Positions 1 through 8,118 of a stretch of DNA of 64,000 nt are shown piece by piece. The stretch is taken from NCBI RefSeq assembly GCF_019799905.1, contig NZ_JABGCI010000010.1:62001-126000 (forward strand), written 5' to 3'. The stretch's first letter is position 1, and every line of letters begins with the position of its first letter. The notes beneath the pieces are model-generated. The model saw nothing but the letters and a program-made list of their open reading frames with translations, was not told the DNA's origin and did no database searches. Origin of the DNA: Trujillonella endophytica. Lineage in GTDB: Bacteria > Actinomycetota > Actinomycetes > Mycobacteriales > Geodermatophilaceae. The translations under genes were made by a program, and so were the position numbers.

Positions 1-741
1 GCGCCGCGCCATCGGGAAGGAGGCGGCGACGCCGATGTGCTGGAGGTCGCCCTCGGCGTTGTAGAGGCCGAGCAGCAGCGACCCGACGACCGGACCGCTC
101 TTGTGCCAGCGGAAGCCGGCGACCACGCAGTCGGCGGTGCGGACGTGCTTGACCTTGGTCATCAGCCGCTGGTCGGGGCCGTAGGGCAGGTCGGCGGCCT
201 TGGCGACGACGCCGTCCAGCCCGGCGCCCTCGAACTGCTCGAACCAGCGCTGCGCCGTCTCCGGGTCCTGGGTGATGGCGGTGGTGTGCACCTGCTCGCT
301 CGGCGTGACCACCTCGGTCAGCCGGGCCCGCCGCTGCGCGAACGGCAGCTCCATCAGCGACTCGTCGCCGAGGGCCAGCAGGTCGAAGGCGACGAACGTG
401 GCCGGCGTCTGCTCGGCCAGCAGGGTGATCCGGCTGGCGGCCGGGTGGATCCGCTGCAGCAGCGCCTCGAAGTGCAGCCGGTCCCCGGCCGGGACGACGA
501 TCTCGCCGTCGACCACGCACCGTTCCGGCAGCGCCGCCTTCACGGCCGCGACGACCTCGGGGAAGTAGCGGGTCAGCGGCCGCTCGTTGCGGCTGCCGAG
601 CTCGACCTCGTCGCCGTCGCGGAAGACGATGCAGCGGAAGCCGTCCCACTTGGGCTCGTAGAAGAGCCCCTCGGCGGTGGGCAGCTTCGTGGCCGCCTTG
701 GCCAGCATCGGCTTGACCGGCGGCAGCACGGGCAGGTCCAT
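1..741 (-). CDS. ligC: ATP-dependent DNA ligase, LigC type (partial, 3' end outside window)
   Basis: Joins nicked DNA by forming a ligase-AMP intermediate on lysine. Only the first 247 codons are in the window; the C-terminal OB-fold portion lies beyond the left edge. Visible nucleotidyltransferase motifs are motif I EPKWDGFR with the adenylated Lys31, motif III VVDGEIVV, motif IIIa VAFDLLAL, motif IV LDGVVAK and motif V TKVKH. The ATG at 741 is chosen because MDLPVLPPVKPMLA is a typical LigC start. It lies 5 nt downstream of the sipW-like stop codon on the same strand, so the two may be cotranscribed. No strong Shine-Dalgarno is visible. LigC versus the ligase part of a LigD-like protein cannot be settled from this fragment. 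Confidence 0.9.
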   Translation of the reverse strand, partial: MDLPVLPPVKPMLAKAATKLPTAEGLFYEPKWDGFRCIVFRDGDEVELGSRNERPLTRYFPEVVAAVKAALPERCVVDGEIVVPAGDRLHFEALLQRIHPAASRITLLAEQTPATFVAFDLLALGDESLMELPFAQRRARLTEVVTPSEQVHTTAITQDPETAQRWFEQFEGAGLDGVVAKAADLPYGPDQRLMTKVKHVRTADCVVAGFRWHKSGPVVGSLLLGLYNAEGDLQHIGVAASFPMARR

Positions 742-746
742 GCCGG

Positions 747-1436
747 TCAGTGAAGCAGCCGGACCGGTCGTGGCGGGACAGGGACCGACGGGCGCGCCGC
801 CCCGACCAGCAGGGTCATCGGCTCGTCCGGGACGGGCGCCATGACGACGGTGCGCGCGGAGTCCGCGTCGACGTCCTCCCGCGGCGCCGGAGCCGCGGGC
901 CCGTCGTCCTCCGGGCGCTTGCCGGGCGCGACGGCCAGCAGTCCGCACACCAGGACCACGAGGACGCCGACGCCCTTGGGGGAGTGCAGCAGTGCGACGA
1001 GCCGGCCGATCTCCGGGACGTCGATCGCTAGCTCGCCCTGGACGGCGGACGCCGGCACCGGCCGGCGGTCGGGATCGTCGTTGGCGTCGCCCTTCGTGGT
1101 GAAGACGGGCGCGCCGGTGGAGGTGTCGACCGCGATCACCCGGTGCGTGACCAGGGCGGTGGGCTCGGACGGGTGCTGGAAGGTGATGACGTCCCCGACC
1201 TCGACGGCCGCCGGGTCCACCTCCCGCGTGAAGACCATGCCGCCCACCGGGAGACCCGGGGTCATGCTCCCCGACAGGACGGCGAGCGCCTGGCCGCCGG
1301 TGACCGTGGGGTAGAGCGCGACACCGAGCGCGGTCGCCGTCCCGGCCAGCAGCACCAGCCCGATCGCCCACGCCGCGAGCCGGCGGGTCAGGTGCAGCGC
1401 CGCACGGGTCGTCGCGGGAGGGACGGGGGAGGGCAC
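747..1436 (-). CDS. SipW-like (ER-type) signal peptidase I
   Basis: Predicted membrane signal peptidase of 229 aa, likely to process the FTD-type secreted proteins next door. Transmembrane segments lie near residues 20-43 and 155-170. The catalytic serine is in SGSMTP (Ser57). The ER/SipW-type histidine is in LVTHRVI (His98), where the bacterial LepB type would have Lys. The conserved KGDANDDPD box follows near 115-123. A long open frame continues upstream but runs through the divergent gene, so the GTG at 1436 is taken as the start. It is divergent from the secreted-protein operon at 1522 and shares its regulatory palindrome. The C-terminal ~55 residues are Pro/Ala-rich and of no recognised function. 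The start codon is the least certain part. Confidence 0.88.
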   Translation of the reverse strand: MPSPVPPATTRAALHLTRRLAAWAIGLVLLAGTATALGVALYPTVTGGQALAVLSGSMTPGLPVGGMVFTREVDPAAVEVGDVITFQHPSEPTALVTHRVIAVDTSTGAPVFTTKGDANDDPDRRPVPASAVQGELAIDVPEIGRLVALLHSPKGVGVLVVLVCGLLAVAPGKRPEDDGPAAPAPREDVDADSARTVVMAPVPDEPMTLLVGAARPSVPVPPRPVRLLH

Positions 1437-1467
1437 GCTGCCAGTCTCGCGGGCGGGCAGGTGCGCG

Positions 1468-1489
1468 ACATCATCGATTCTGACGATGT
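1468..1489. promoter_or_regulatory. Operator-like inverted repeat, copy A (divergent sipW / secreted protein)
   Basis: ACATCATCG at 1468-1476 and TGACGATGT at 1481-1489 form an imperfect inverted repeat (7 of 9 positions) around a 4-nt centre. It lies between two divergent starts. The 12-mer TTCTGACGATGT (1478-1489) recurs exactly at 5690-5701 in the other divergent region of this locus. A palindromic site fits a dimeric LuxR-type regulator such as the one encoded at 3341-4027. Binding is inferred. Confidence 0.55.
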
Positions 1490-1521
1490 GGCGGCGTCCG
1501 GACCGCAGCGAGGATCGCTGC

Positions 1522-2604
1522 GTGCGCCGTCCCCTCTCCACCGCTGCCGTCGCCCTGGCGGCGACCGCCGGCGTCCTCGCCGTGGCCGGTCCGGCCGTCG
1601 CCGAGGGCGGCCTGGTCCCGGGTGCGACCCAGGACCTGCCGGTCGTCCTCGACACCCGCGGCTGGGACGAGGTCCCGGACCGCCTCGAGGTCGCGGTCTC
1701 CGGGCTGACCCAGGGCGAGAACGGCTGCCTCGAGCCCGAACGGGAGGCCGGCGACGGCTGTGGCGCCGAGGGCGTCGACCCCGGGTCGGACCCCGGGGAG
1801 CTGGCCGGACAGCTGAACACCACGGTGGCCGCGGGCCGGCTCGAGGACGGCCAGTGCGTCCCGCTGGGCGAGGCCGCGTCGCTGCCGCTCGTCCCGGCGG
1901 TCGGAGACCTCGACGGCGCCGTGCTCACGGTCGACGACGCCGCCTCGTGGGACGACGTCGACTGCCTCGACCTCGCGCTGACCTTCACCGACGGCGAGGA
2001 CAACAACCTCGCCCAGTCCGACACCGTCGACTTCGACCTCGAGGTGTACGCCTCGTCGTCGGCGCCCGAGGACGGCGGGACGGTCACCCCGGACGACGGG
2101 GCGACCGGCGGGACGCCGAACGGCGGCACGACCGGCGGCACCCCGGACGGCGGAGCGACCGGTGGCCCGACCGTGGGCACCACGGACAGCGGCGCGACCG
2201 GCGGCATCCCCGACGGCGGAGCGACCGGCGGGACCCCGCCCGGTGGCGACGTCGGCGTCGCCCCGGGCACCGGCGGGCCGTCGGCGGCCGGCCTCGGCAC
2301 GGGAGGCGGCCGCGGCGCCCCGGCCGGCGGAGCCGTGCCGGCCGGTCCGGCCGCCCCGGTCGAGCTCGGCGCCCCCAGCGCGCCCGGGGACGTGATCGGC
2401 CGGTCCACCGCCTCGGTCACCGTCGACGCCGACGGTGCGACGGCCAGGACCGTGACCCGGACGCAGACCGAGACCCGCGCTGCCGGTCAGTCGCTCGGCC
2501 CGGCCGTGATCTGGGCCGGCGGCGCCTTCGTCGCTGCCCTGGCGCTCGGCTGGTTCCTGTTCCTCGCGGTGCGCCGTCGGCGCCGGACGGAGAGTGCGGC
2601 ATGA
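1522..2604 (+). CDS. Secreted protein with C-terminal membrane anchor (SipW/TasA-like locus)
   Basis: Not assigned to a named family. The 360-aa product has a signal peptide with a likely cut after AVA at residue 27. An acidic extracellular domain (about 28-180) contains four cysteines. A low-complexity Gly/Thr/Pro linker follows, with repeated TGGTPDGG-like units. One transmembrane helix (about 328-350) is followed by RRRRR, giving an N-outside, surface-anchored topology. The GTG at 1522 is preferred because GAGGA at 1510-1514 lies 7 nt upstream; the ATG at 1486 would put the regulatory palindrome inside the gene. The stop overlaps the next start (ATGA), so the two are translationally coupled. 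The context suggests an anchor or assembly partner for the FTD-type secreted proteins, by analogy with TapA. That role is inference. Confidence 0.7.
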   Translation: MRRPLSTAAVALAATAGVLAVAGPAVAEGGLVPGATQDLPVVLDTRGWDEVPDRLEVAVSGLTQGENGCLEPEREAGDGCGAEGVDPGSDPGELAGQLNTTVAAGRLEDGQCVPLGEAASLPLVPAVGDLDGAVLTVDDAASWDDVDCLDLALTFTDGEDNNLAQSDTVDFDLEVYASSSAPEDGGTVTPDDGATGGTPNGGTTGGTPDGGATGGPTVGTTDSGATGGIPDGGATGGTPPGGDVGVAPGTGGPSAAGLGTGGGRGAPAGGAVPAGPAAPVELGAPSAPGDVIGRSTASVTVDADGATARTVTRTQTETRAAGQSLGPAVIWAGGAFVAALALGWFLFLAVRRRRRTESAA

Positions 2605-3338
2605 GGCGGAAGACGCAGTGGGCCCTCGGCGGCGTCCTCGCCGGGACGGTGCTCCTCGGCGCCGGCACCACGCTGGCGACCTTCACCGACCGGGCCGAGG
2701 TCGGCGCGTCGACCGGGGCGGCCTCCCTCGCCCTGCAGCTGGCGCCGGCGTCCCCCACCGGGCAGCCGCTGCAGGTCCACGCCCAGGACGCCGGCGGCAC
2801 CGCGCTGGAGGTGGCCGCCAGCGGCGAGGTGACCGGACATCTGCGGCTCTCGCTCCCCGGAGTCGCCTGCGCGGACCTCCCCGACGTCGCGCTCACGGTG
2901 ACCGGTCTGGGCGCCGGCGCGCCGACGACGACCCTCTGCCGGCTCGCCTCGGGAGCGGTGGACCTCGGGGTGCTGCCGGCGGCGGCCGCGACGTCGATCT
3001 CGCTGCACGTCGCGCGTGCCCCCGGGTCGACGCAGTTCCGGGCCGGCGTCAGCTGGACGGGCGACCTGACCTTCGTCCTCGCCCAGGACGCATCGGGCGC
3101 GGGCCTCAGCGACGCGCGGACCGTACGGGTCCACCTCGTGGTCCCCGGCGGACCGGCCGATCCCGTCCAGCCTCCGGCTCAGGGTGGCGGGCAGACCGGC
3201 AACGCGGGCGGCGACGCGGGCGGCGGGCAGCCGGGCAACGCGGGCGGCGGCCAGGGCGGCGGGCAGCCGGGCGGCGGCCAGGGCGGCGACCAGGGTGGCG
3301 GGCAGCGCGGCAACGCGGGCGGGAGCGACGGCCGCTGA
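2601..3338 (+). CDS. Secreted protein with SipW-type signal peptide and Gly/Gln-rich tail
   Basis: A 245-aa secreted protein of unknown function. The N-terminus has MRRK, a hydrophobic stretch (about 8-26) and then ATFTD, the A-x-F-T/S-D type cleavage region seen in SipW-processed camelysin/TasA proteins. The centre looks like a beta-rich domain with two cysteines. The last ~52 residues are almost entirely Gly, Gln, Asn and Ala in imperfect GGGQPGNAGG-like repeats, which would form a flexible or adhesive tail. The ATG at 2601 overlaps the upstream stop as ATGA. The 3' end meets the convergent response-regulator gene with only 2 nt between stops. It is probably a minor fibre or surface component processed by the peptidase at 747-1436 (inference). 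Confidence 0.7.
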   Translation: MRRKTQWALGGVLAGTVLLGAGTTLATFTDRAEVGASTGAASLALQLAPASPTGQPLQVHAQDAGGTALEVAASGEVTGHLRLSLPGVACADLPDVALTVTGLGAGAPTTTLCRLASGAVDLGVLPAAAATSISLHVARAPGSTQFRAGVSWTGDLTFVLAQDASGAGLSDARTVRVHLVVPGGPADPVQPPAQGGGQTGNAGGDAGGGQPGNAGGGQGGGQPGGGQGGDQGGGQRGNAGGSDGR

Positions 3339-3340
3339 CC

Positions 3341-4027
3341 TCAGCGGTCGGGCTCCGGTCCGTCCCGCAGCCATCCGGACTGCCGGGCGAGCGCAACGGC
3401 CTGCAGCTGCGAGGACACCTGCAGCTTGCTCAGCACGGCCCGGATCTGGGTCCGCACGGTCGCCTCGCTGACGTAGGACGCCGCCGCGATGGACGCGGCG
3501 GGCATCCCGGCGGCCATGTACTGCAGGACCTCGGCCTCGCGCGGGCTCAGCGACCGGAACGGCGCGAGGCGCTCGGCTTCCTCGGTGCGGGCCCTCCGCG
3601 CGGCGGCCAGGAGGTCCTGCCGGCGGTGGTCGGCGAGGACGCGGCCGCCCGAGCGCACCGCCTGGACGAGCGCGGCGAGGTCCTCGAGCGCGGTGTCCTT
3701 GGGGACGACGGTGACGGCTCCCCGCTCGAGGGCGGTGCCCCAGGTGGCGTCCCCGACCTCGCCGGTGACGACGACGACCCGGCAGCCGGCCTCCGTGAGG
3801 GGCGCCACCAGGTCCAGGCCGTCGATCGGCTCGCCGTCCTCGTCGTGCCCGAGGCGCAGGTCGAGCAGCACCGTCGCCGGTGCCTCGGCGCGGCAGACGT
3901 CGACGATCGCGGCGGCCGACGTCGGGGCCACCCGGACGGCCGGGATCCCCGCCGCCGCGAGGCCGACCTGTACGGCCTGGGCGAAGAGCGAGTGGTCGTC
4001 GACGAGCAGGGCGGCGTCGCCGCTCAT
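3341..4027 (-). CDS. NarL/LuxR-family response regulator
   Basis: DNA-binding response regulator of 228 aa. The receiver domain has the acidic pair Asp10-Asp11 (LLVDDHS), the phospho-acceptor Asp56 (VLLDLRL), Thr88 (VVVVTGE) and Lys110 (VVPKD). The C-terminal LuxR-type helix-turn-helix (about 158-215) begins LSPREAEVLQYMA and contains the recognition-helix region SEATVRTQI. Its ATG overlaps the stop of the sensor kinase gene (ATGA), so the pair is coupled. Likely targets are the flanking secreted-protein operons, whose divergent promoter regions share a palindrome; this is inferred from position. All catalytic receiver residues are present. Confidence 0.92.
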   Translation of the reverse strand: MSGDAALLVDDHSLFAQAVQVGLAAAGIPAVRVAPTSAAAIVDVCRAEAPATVLLDLRLGHDEDGEPIDGLDLVAPLTEAGCRVVVVTGEVGDATWGTALERGAVTVVPKDTALEDLAALVQAVRSGGRVLADHRRQDLLAAARRARTEEAERLAPFRSLSPREAEVLQYMAAGMPAASIAAASYVSEATVRTQIRAVLSKLQVSSQLQAVALARQSGWLRDGPEPDR

Positions 4028-5550
4028 CGGATCGCGGCCAGCGAGGGGACGTGGGCCGCCTCCACCGTGCGTCCCTCCGCCGCGGTGCGCGGACGGGGGA
4101 GGGTGGGTGCGGGCGCCGTGGTGAGGGGCAGCGTCAGCACGAAGCGGGACCCCACGGGGGCACCGGCCGCGACCAGGTCGCCGCCGTGCCGGCGCGCCAG
4201 GTCGCGGGAGATGGCGAGACCGAGGCCCTCGCCGGGGCTCGAGGCTCCTCGCTCGCCGGCCTCGAAGGCCGCGGCCCGCCGGGCCGCGGTCAGGCCGGGG
4301 CCGTCGTCGGCGACGGTGACGGTGAGCCGGTCGGCCACGTCGACGGTCACCGCGCAGACGGCGCCGGGGGCGTGCACGAGGGCGTTGCCGAGCAGGTTGC
4401 CGACGATGACGGCGAGCGCGTCGCCGTCCACGGTCACGGGAGGAGCGCCGGCCGGCTGCCAGCGCAGGCGGAGCCCACGCTCCCGGTGGCTGACGACGAG
4501 CGGCCGCAGGAGCTCGTCGAGGTCGGTGCTGCGCACCCGCGGGGCCCGGTCGGGCAGCCGCAGCAGCCGGTCGAGGCGCGCGAGCTCGGCCGCGACCGAC
4601 GCCTCGAGGTCGGCACGGAGCGCAGCCTGCGAGGGCGCGGTGAGGCCCTGGACGGCGGAGGTGGCCGCACGGACGCCGGCGACGGCGGCGCGGGCGTCGT
4701 GCAGGCACGCGCGGGCCTGCTGCAGCTGACGCTCGTGGCCCGCGAGCTGCTCGAGCAGGCCGGCGACGTAGCGCTCCTGGCCGCCGAGGGCGTCGGTCAG
4801 CCGGCGGACGGCGGCGAGCGCGGCCGCGCCCGCGGCGGCGGTCGTCGCGACGTCGCGCCCGAGCGCCACGAGCTCCGCGGTGCCGGGCAGGAGCGCGGGG
4901 AGCGCGGCGAGCGCTGCGATGCCCGACAGGCTCAGGGCGACCACGGCCAGGGCCTGGGCCGACCGGCGGTGGCCGGTGCTCAGCTGGTCGCTGCGCCACG
5001 CCGCGACGGCGGTGGCGCCCCACAGCGCGCCGAGCGCGAGGCAGGCGCCCGCGTGGGTCGGCCGGGCCGGTCCGGGCAGGGCCGCGGTCAGGCCGACGGC
5101 GACGGCGCCCCCGAGGGCCAGTACGAGGAGGCCCGCGGTGACGGGCCGCCGGCGGGCGCCGGCGTCGGGGAACGCCCGCAGGACGGTCGCGGCGGCCAGG
5201 GCCAGGACGGCCATCTGGACGGCGGGGGCGAGGCCGGGCCCGGCGCCGTCGACCAGGGCCTCGGCGACGACTCCGCTCGGGCGGCTCAGGCCGACCAGCA
5301 CGAGACCCGCTCCGACCGACCGGGTGGTGTCGTTCCCGGTGACCCGCCAGCGGAGCAGGTGACCGCAGCCGGCCGCGAGGAAGCCCAGCGTCGAGAGGAC
5401 GACGAGGACCTCGTGCCGGGCCTCGAGGTCCGCGGCCGCGAGGAGGGCGAGGCTCGCCACGAGGGCCGCGGCCACCGTCGCGGTCCGCCCGTGTCCGAGC
5501 CGTCGCCCGGCGCTCCGCAGCGTGGTCGCGATCGTGTCCGTGCTGGTCAT
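4024..5550 (-). CDS. Membrane sensor histidine kinase
   Basis: Sensor kinase of 508 aa, partner of the response regulator whose start it overlaps. The first ~250 residues are hydrophobic and contain about seven to eight predicted membrane helices with no large extracellular domain. This suggests sensing of a membrane or small hydrophobic cue. A short coiled linker leads to a phospho-acceptor region with CLHDARAAVAG (His284-Asp285), the H-D-x-R form typical of NarL-type kinases. The ATPase domain has the N box NLLGNAL (Asn385 region), DDGPGL (415-420) and GEGLGLA (440-446). The ATG at 5550 is chosen because MTSTDT precedes the first helix; the longer frame would overrun the 5551-5802 intergenic region. 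The ligand is unknown. Confidence 0.88.
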   Translation of the reverse strand: MTSTDTIATTLRSAGRRLGHGRTATVAAALVASLALLAAADLEARHEVLVVLSTLGFLAAGCGHLLRWRVTGNDTTRSVGAGLVLVGLSRPSGVVAEALVDGAGPGLAPAVQMAVLALAAATVLRAFPDAGARRRPVTAGLLVLALGGAVAVGLTAALPGPARPTHAGACLALGALWGATAVAAWRSDQLSTGHRRSAQALAVVALSLSGIAALAALPALLPGTAELVALGRDVATTAAAGAAALAAVRRLTDALGGQERYVAGLLEQLAGHERQLQQARACLHDARAAVAGVRAATSAVQGLTAPSQAALRADLEASVAAELARLDRLLRLPDRAPRVRSTDLDELLRPLVVSHRERGLRLRWQPAGAPPVTVDGDALAVIVGNLLGNALVHAPGAVCAVTVDVADRLTVTVADDGPGLTAARRAAAFEAGERGASSPGEGLGLAISRDLARRHGGDLVAAGAPVGSRFVLTLPLTTAPAPTLPRPRTAAEGRTVEAAHVPSLAAIR

Positions 5551-5679
5551 GATGAGGACCCCCCGTGGTCGAGCGTCAGCAGACCACGCCGCGGGAGCTC
5601 CCGTGGCGGAGCGCGCACCGCCCGGGGGGACGGCTGCGTCGGCGGGGTCTCGTGAGGCGAACGGGGACCCGTGGGACCG

Positions 5680-5701
5680 CGATCGCCAGTTCTGACGATG
5701 T
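5680..5701. promoter_or_regulatory. Operator-like site, copy B (divergent kinase / TasA-like gene)
   Basis: TTCTGACGATGT at 5690-5701 is identical to the 12-mer of copy A at 1478-1489. At the same 4-nt spacing the left half reads CGATCGCCA, which matches 6 of 9 positions of the ideal partner. It lies between the divergent kinase start (5550) and TasA-like start (5803). A regulator binding here could control both directions, including autoregulation of the two-component genes (inference). The rest of 5551-5802 shows no gene. Confidence 0.5.
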
Positions 5702-5802
5702 CCGGGGCGTGGTCCCGCCGCGAGGGTCGACGTCGACAGCCGTGGCGCCGTGCCCGGCGGGAGAGACCCTCGTCCGACGGGGCCGTCGTCAGGAGACCCA
5801 CC

Positions 5803-6435
5803 GTGAAGAAGATCGCCATCGCCTCCGCCGCCATGGGCGGCGCCGCCCTCATCGCCTTCGGTGCCAGCGGCACCTTCGCCGAGTTCACCGACAGCGGGCG
5901 GACGGCGGGCTCCGCCGGCGCCGGCACCCTGGTGCTCAGCGCCTCCGAGTCGATCGCCACCGAGGCGGAGTCGCTCGGCCTCGCCCCCGGTGAGTCGACC
6001 CGCCTGACCTTCCCGGTGGAGAACGCCGGCTCGGTGGACGGCCTGCTGACGGCGGTCGGGACGGTCGTCGACGCCGCCGACGACTGCAGCTCGGCGTCCG
6101 AGGCGGACGTGGACGACTGCGAGACGGCGACCGCGGGCGACTTCTCCGCCACCGCCGGCGTGGCCGTCTACCAGGTCGACGGCCTGTCGGCGGCGGAGTG
6201 CGACGCCGAGACGTCGGTCGCCGGCGCCCGGAACATCACCCCCGGCTACACGATGGCCCAGCTGCACGACGCCAGCGTCCCGCTCTACCCGCTCGCCGCG
6301 GGCGACGTGACCTGCTTCGTGATCGACGTCAGCCTCGACCAGGACGTCGACAACGTCGTCCAGGGCGACGAAGCCAGCCTGAGCGTCTCCCTGACCCTGG
6401 AGCAGGACATGTCGCCGGCTCCGGCCGACGTCTGA
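5803..6435 (+). CDS. TasA/camelysin-like secreted protein (SipW-type signal)
   Basis: A 210-aa secreted protein. The short N-terminus VKKIAIAS, a hydrophobic core to about residue 24, and FAEFTDSG match the signal region of TasA/CalY (camelysin) family proteins cut by SipW-type peptidases. The mature part begins with a TAGSAGAGTL-like strand and continues as an acidic beta-rich domain with four cysteines. Members of this family form extracellular fibres or surface layers in Bacillus; a fibre role here is inference. The GTG at 5803 is supported by AGGAGA at 5791-5796. The gene is monocistronic, with a strong hairpin terminator right after it, and the regulatory palindrome copy B lies about 100 nt upstream. 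It is probably a major substrate of the peptidase at 747-1436. Confidence 0.8.
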   Translation: MKKIAIASAAMGGAALIAFGASGTFAEFTDSGRTAGSAGAGTLVLSASESIATEAESLGLAPGESTRLTFPVENAGSVDGLLTAVGTVVDAADDCSSASEADVDDCETATAGDFSATAGVAVYQVDGLSAAECDAETSVAGARNITPGYTMAQLHDASVPLYPLAAGDVTCFVIDVSLDQDVDNVVQGDEASLSVSLTLEQDMSPAPADV

Positions 6436-6448
6436 CCGACAGACCCGC

Positions 6449-6482
6449 CGACGGCGGTCCGGGACCCCCCGGGCCGCCGTCG
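6449..6482 (+). terminator. Hairpin terminator after the TasA-like gene
   Basis: A 15-bp stem (6449-6463 with 6468-6482, one G-T pair) closes a 4-nt ACCC loop, 13 nt after the stop codon. There is no U-tract, as is common in high-GC actinobacteria. Confidence 0.7.
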
Positions 6483-6550
6483 TGGCGTTCCCGGCCGTGC
6501 GAGCATGGAGGGCCGGGCCCGGTTCCCGGGGCCGAGCAGAGGAGACACGC

Positions 6551-8110
6551 GTGCAACCGGGTCCCGGCCGGATCGCCGACCGCTACGAGCTGCGGTCGCT
6601 GCTGGCGACCGGCGGCATGGGCCAGGTCTGGCGCGCGCACGACACCCTGCTCGGCCGCGACGTCGCCCTCAAGGTGCTGCGCAGCGAGTTCACCGGTGAC
6701 CCGTCCTTTCTCGCCCGGTTCCGCGCCGAGGCCCGGCACACCGCCGCGCTGAGCCACCCGAACATCGCCACGCTGTTCGACTACGGCGAGGTGCCGGCCG
6801 GGCCCGGCTCGCCCGAGCACGTGGCCTACCTGGTCATGGAGCTGGTGGAGGGGGAGTCGCTGTCGCAGGTGCTCGCCCGCGAGGGCCGGCTCGACCCGGC
6901 CCGCGCCGCCTCCGTGCTCCGGCAGACCGCCGCCGGACTGGGCGCCGCGCACGCCATGGGCGTGGTGCACCGGGACGTGAAGCCGGGCAACGTCCTCGTC
7001 GCCCCCGACGGCACGTGCAAGCTCACCGACTTCGGCATCGCGTCGTCGGCGGCCAGCGTGCCCCTCACCGGTACGGGACAGATCATCGGCACGGCGCACT
7101 ACCTCTCGCCCGAGCAGGCGCAGGGGGCGCCGGCGACACCGGCCAGCGACGTCTACGCCCTGGGCCTGGTCGGCTACGAGATGCTCGCCGGGCGCCGGGC
7201 CTTCGACGGCGAGAACTCCGTCCAGGTCGCCGTGATGCAGATCAACGCCGAGCCCCCGCCCCTGCCGACGGACGTGCCCGCGCGCCTGCGCGGCCTGATC
7301 GAGCAGGCGCTCGTCAAGGACCCCGCCGTGCGCTACCCCGACGGCGCCACGTTCCGGGACGCCGTGGACGCCGCCCTGGCCGGTGGCGTGCCCGGTCGCG
7401 TCGACCCGGCCGCGACCGCGGTGCTCCCGCCCCGCCCGAGCTCCGCCACCCCGCCGGTCACCCGGGTGATGCCCCTCGCCGCGCCGGGGACGTCGCCCGT
7501 GCGGTCCGGACCGCCGCCGGTGCCGCCGTCGGAGCCGGCCCACCGGTCCCGCCGGGGTCTGGTGGCTGCGCTGCTGGTCCTCGCCGCGCTCGCGGTGGCA
7601 GCCGTCGTCCTCGCGCTGACGCTCACCGGCGGGGACGACCCGGCGCCCGGGGAGGCCGAGCCGACGGCGAGCACCTCCGCGACGAGCACCGCGCCCAGCG
7701 TCCCCACGACGGCCGTAGCGGAGCCGACGACGGTCGGGGTGGCCGCCGGCGACTACGTCGGCCGCCCGGTGGCCGACGTCCGGGCGGAGCTGACCGACCG
7801 CGGGCTGGTCGTGCAGCTGCGGCCGGTTCCCACCGCCGGCGCCCCCGACGGCCAGGTGCTCGACCTGACCCCGGTCGGCCAGCTCGCCATCGGGAGCACG
7901 GTCACCGTGAGCCATGCCGTCGCCCCGCCGCCGGCACCCGAGCCCGCGCCGACCGAGGACGACGGCGACGGAGACGGCGACGGGGGGAACGGCGACGGGG
8001 GCAACGGCGACGACGATGACGGCGGCAACGACGACGACGGCGGGGGCAACGGGAACGGGAACGGCGGCGGGAACGGGAACGGGAACGGCAACGGGGGACG
8101 GGACGACTGA
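6551..8110 (+). CDS. Ser/Thr protein kinase with one PASTA domain (PknB-like)
   Basis: Membrane Hanks-type kinase of 519 aa. Kinase landmarks are the Gly loop GGMGQV (21-26), Lys41 in ALKVL, the catalytic loop HRDVKPGN (from 140), DFG (160-162) and the SPEQA segment (186-190). A Pro-rich linker leads to one transmembrane helix (about 336-358). A single PASTA repeat (about 397-455) follows; this domain usually senses muropeptides or beta-lactams outside the cell. PknB orthologues usually have three or four PASTA repeats, so this is a reduced version. The last ~64 residues are an Asp/Gly/Asn-rich low-complexity tail. The GTG at 6551 is chosen for the GAGGAGA Shine-Dalgarno just upstream. It converges with the reductase gene with an 8-nt gap. 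It is not in the usual pbp/rodA cell-division operon. Confidence 0.93.
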   Translation: MQPGPGRIADRYELRSLLATGGMGQVWRAHDTLLGRDVALKVLRSEFTGDPSFLARFRAEARHTAALSHPNIATLFDYGEVPAGPGSPEHVAYLVMELVEGESLSQVLAREGRLDPARAASVLRQTAAGLGAAHAMGVVHRDVKPGNVLVAPDGTCKLTDFGIASSAASVPLTGTGQIIGTAHYLSPEQAQGAPATPASDVYALGLVGYEMLAGRRAFDGENSVQVAVMQINAEPPPLPTDVPARLRGLIEQALVKDPAVRYPDGATFRDAVDAALAGGVPGRVDPAATAVLPPRPSSATPPVTRVMPLAAPGTSPVRSGPPPVPPSEPAHRSRRGLVAALLVLAALAVAAVVLALTLTGGDDPAPGEAEPTASTSATSTAPSVPTTAVAEPTTVGVAAGDYVGRPVADVRAELTDRGLVVQLRPVPTAGAPDGQVLDLTPVGQLAIGSTVTVSHAVAPPPAPEPAPTEDDGDGDGDGGNGDGGNGDDDDGGNDDDGGGNGNGNGGGNGNGNGNGGRDD

Positions 8111-8118
8111 CCCGCGCC

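Noticed and set aside
1143..2600. Plus-strand frame upstream of the Gly/Gln-tailed gene
   Set aside because: It overlaps sipW and the anchored protein gene in another frame; the product is Arg/Gly-rich without motifs. The real start is 2601.
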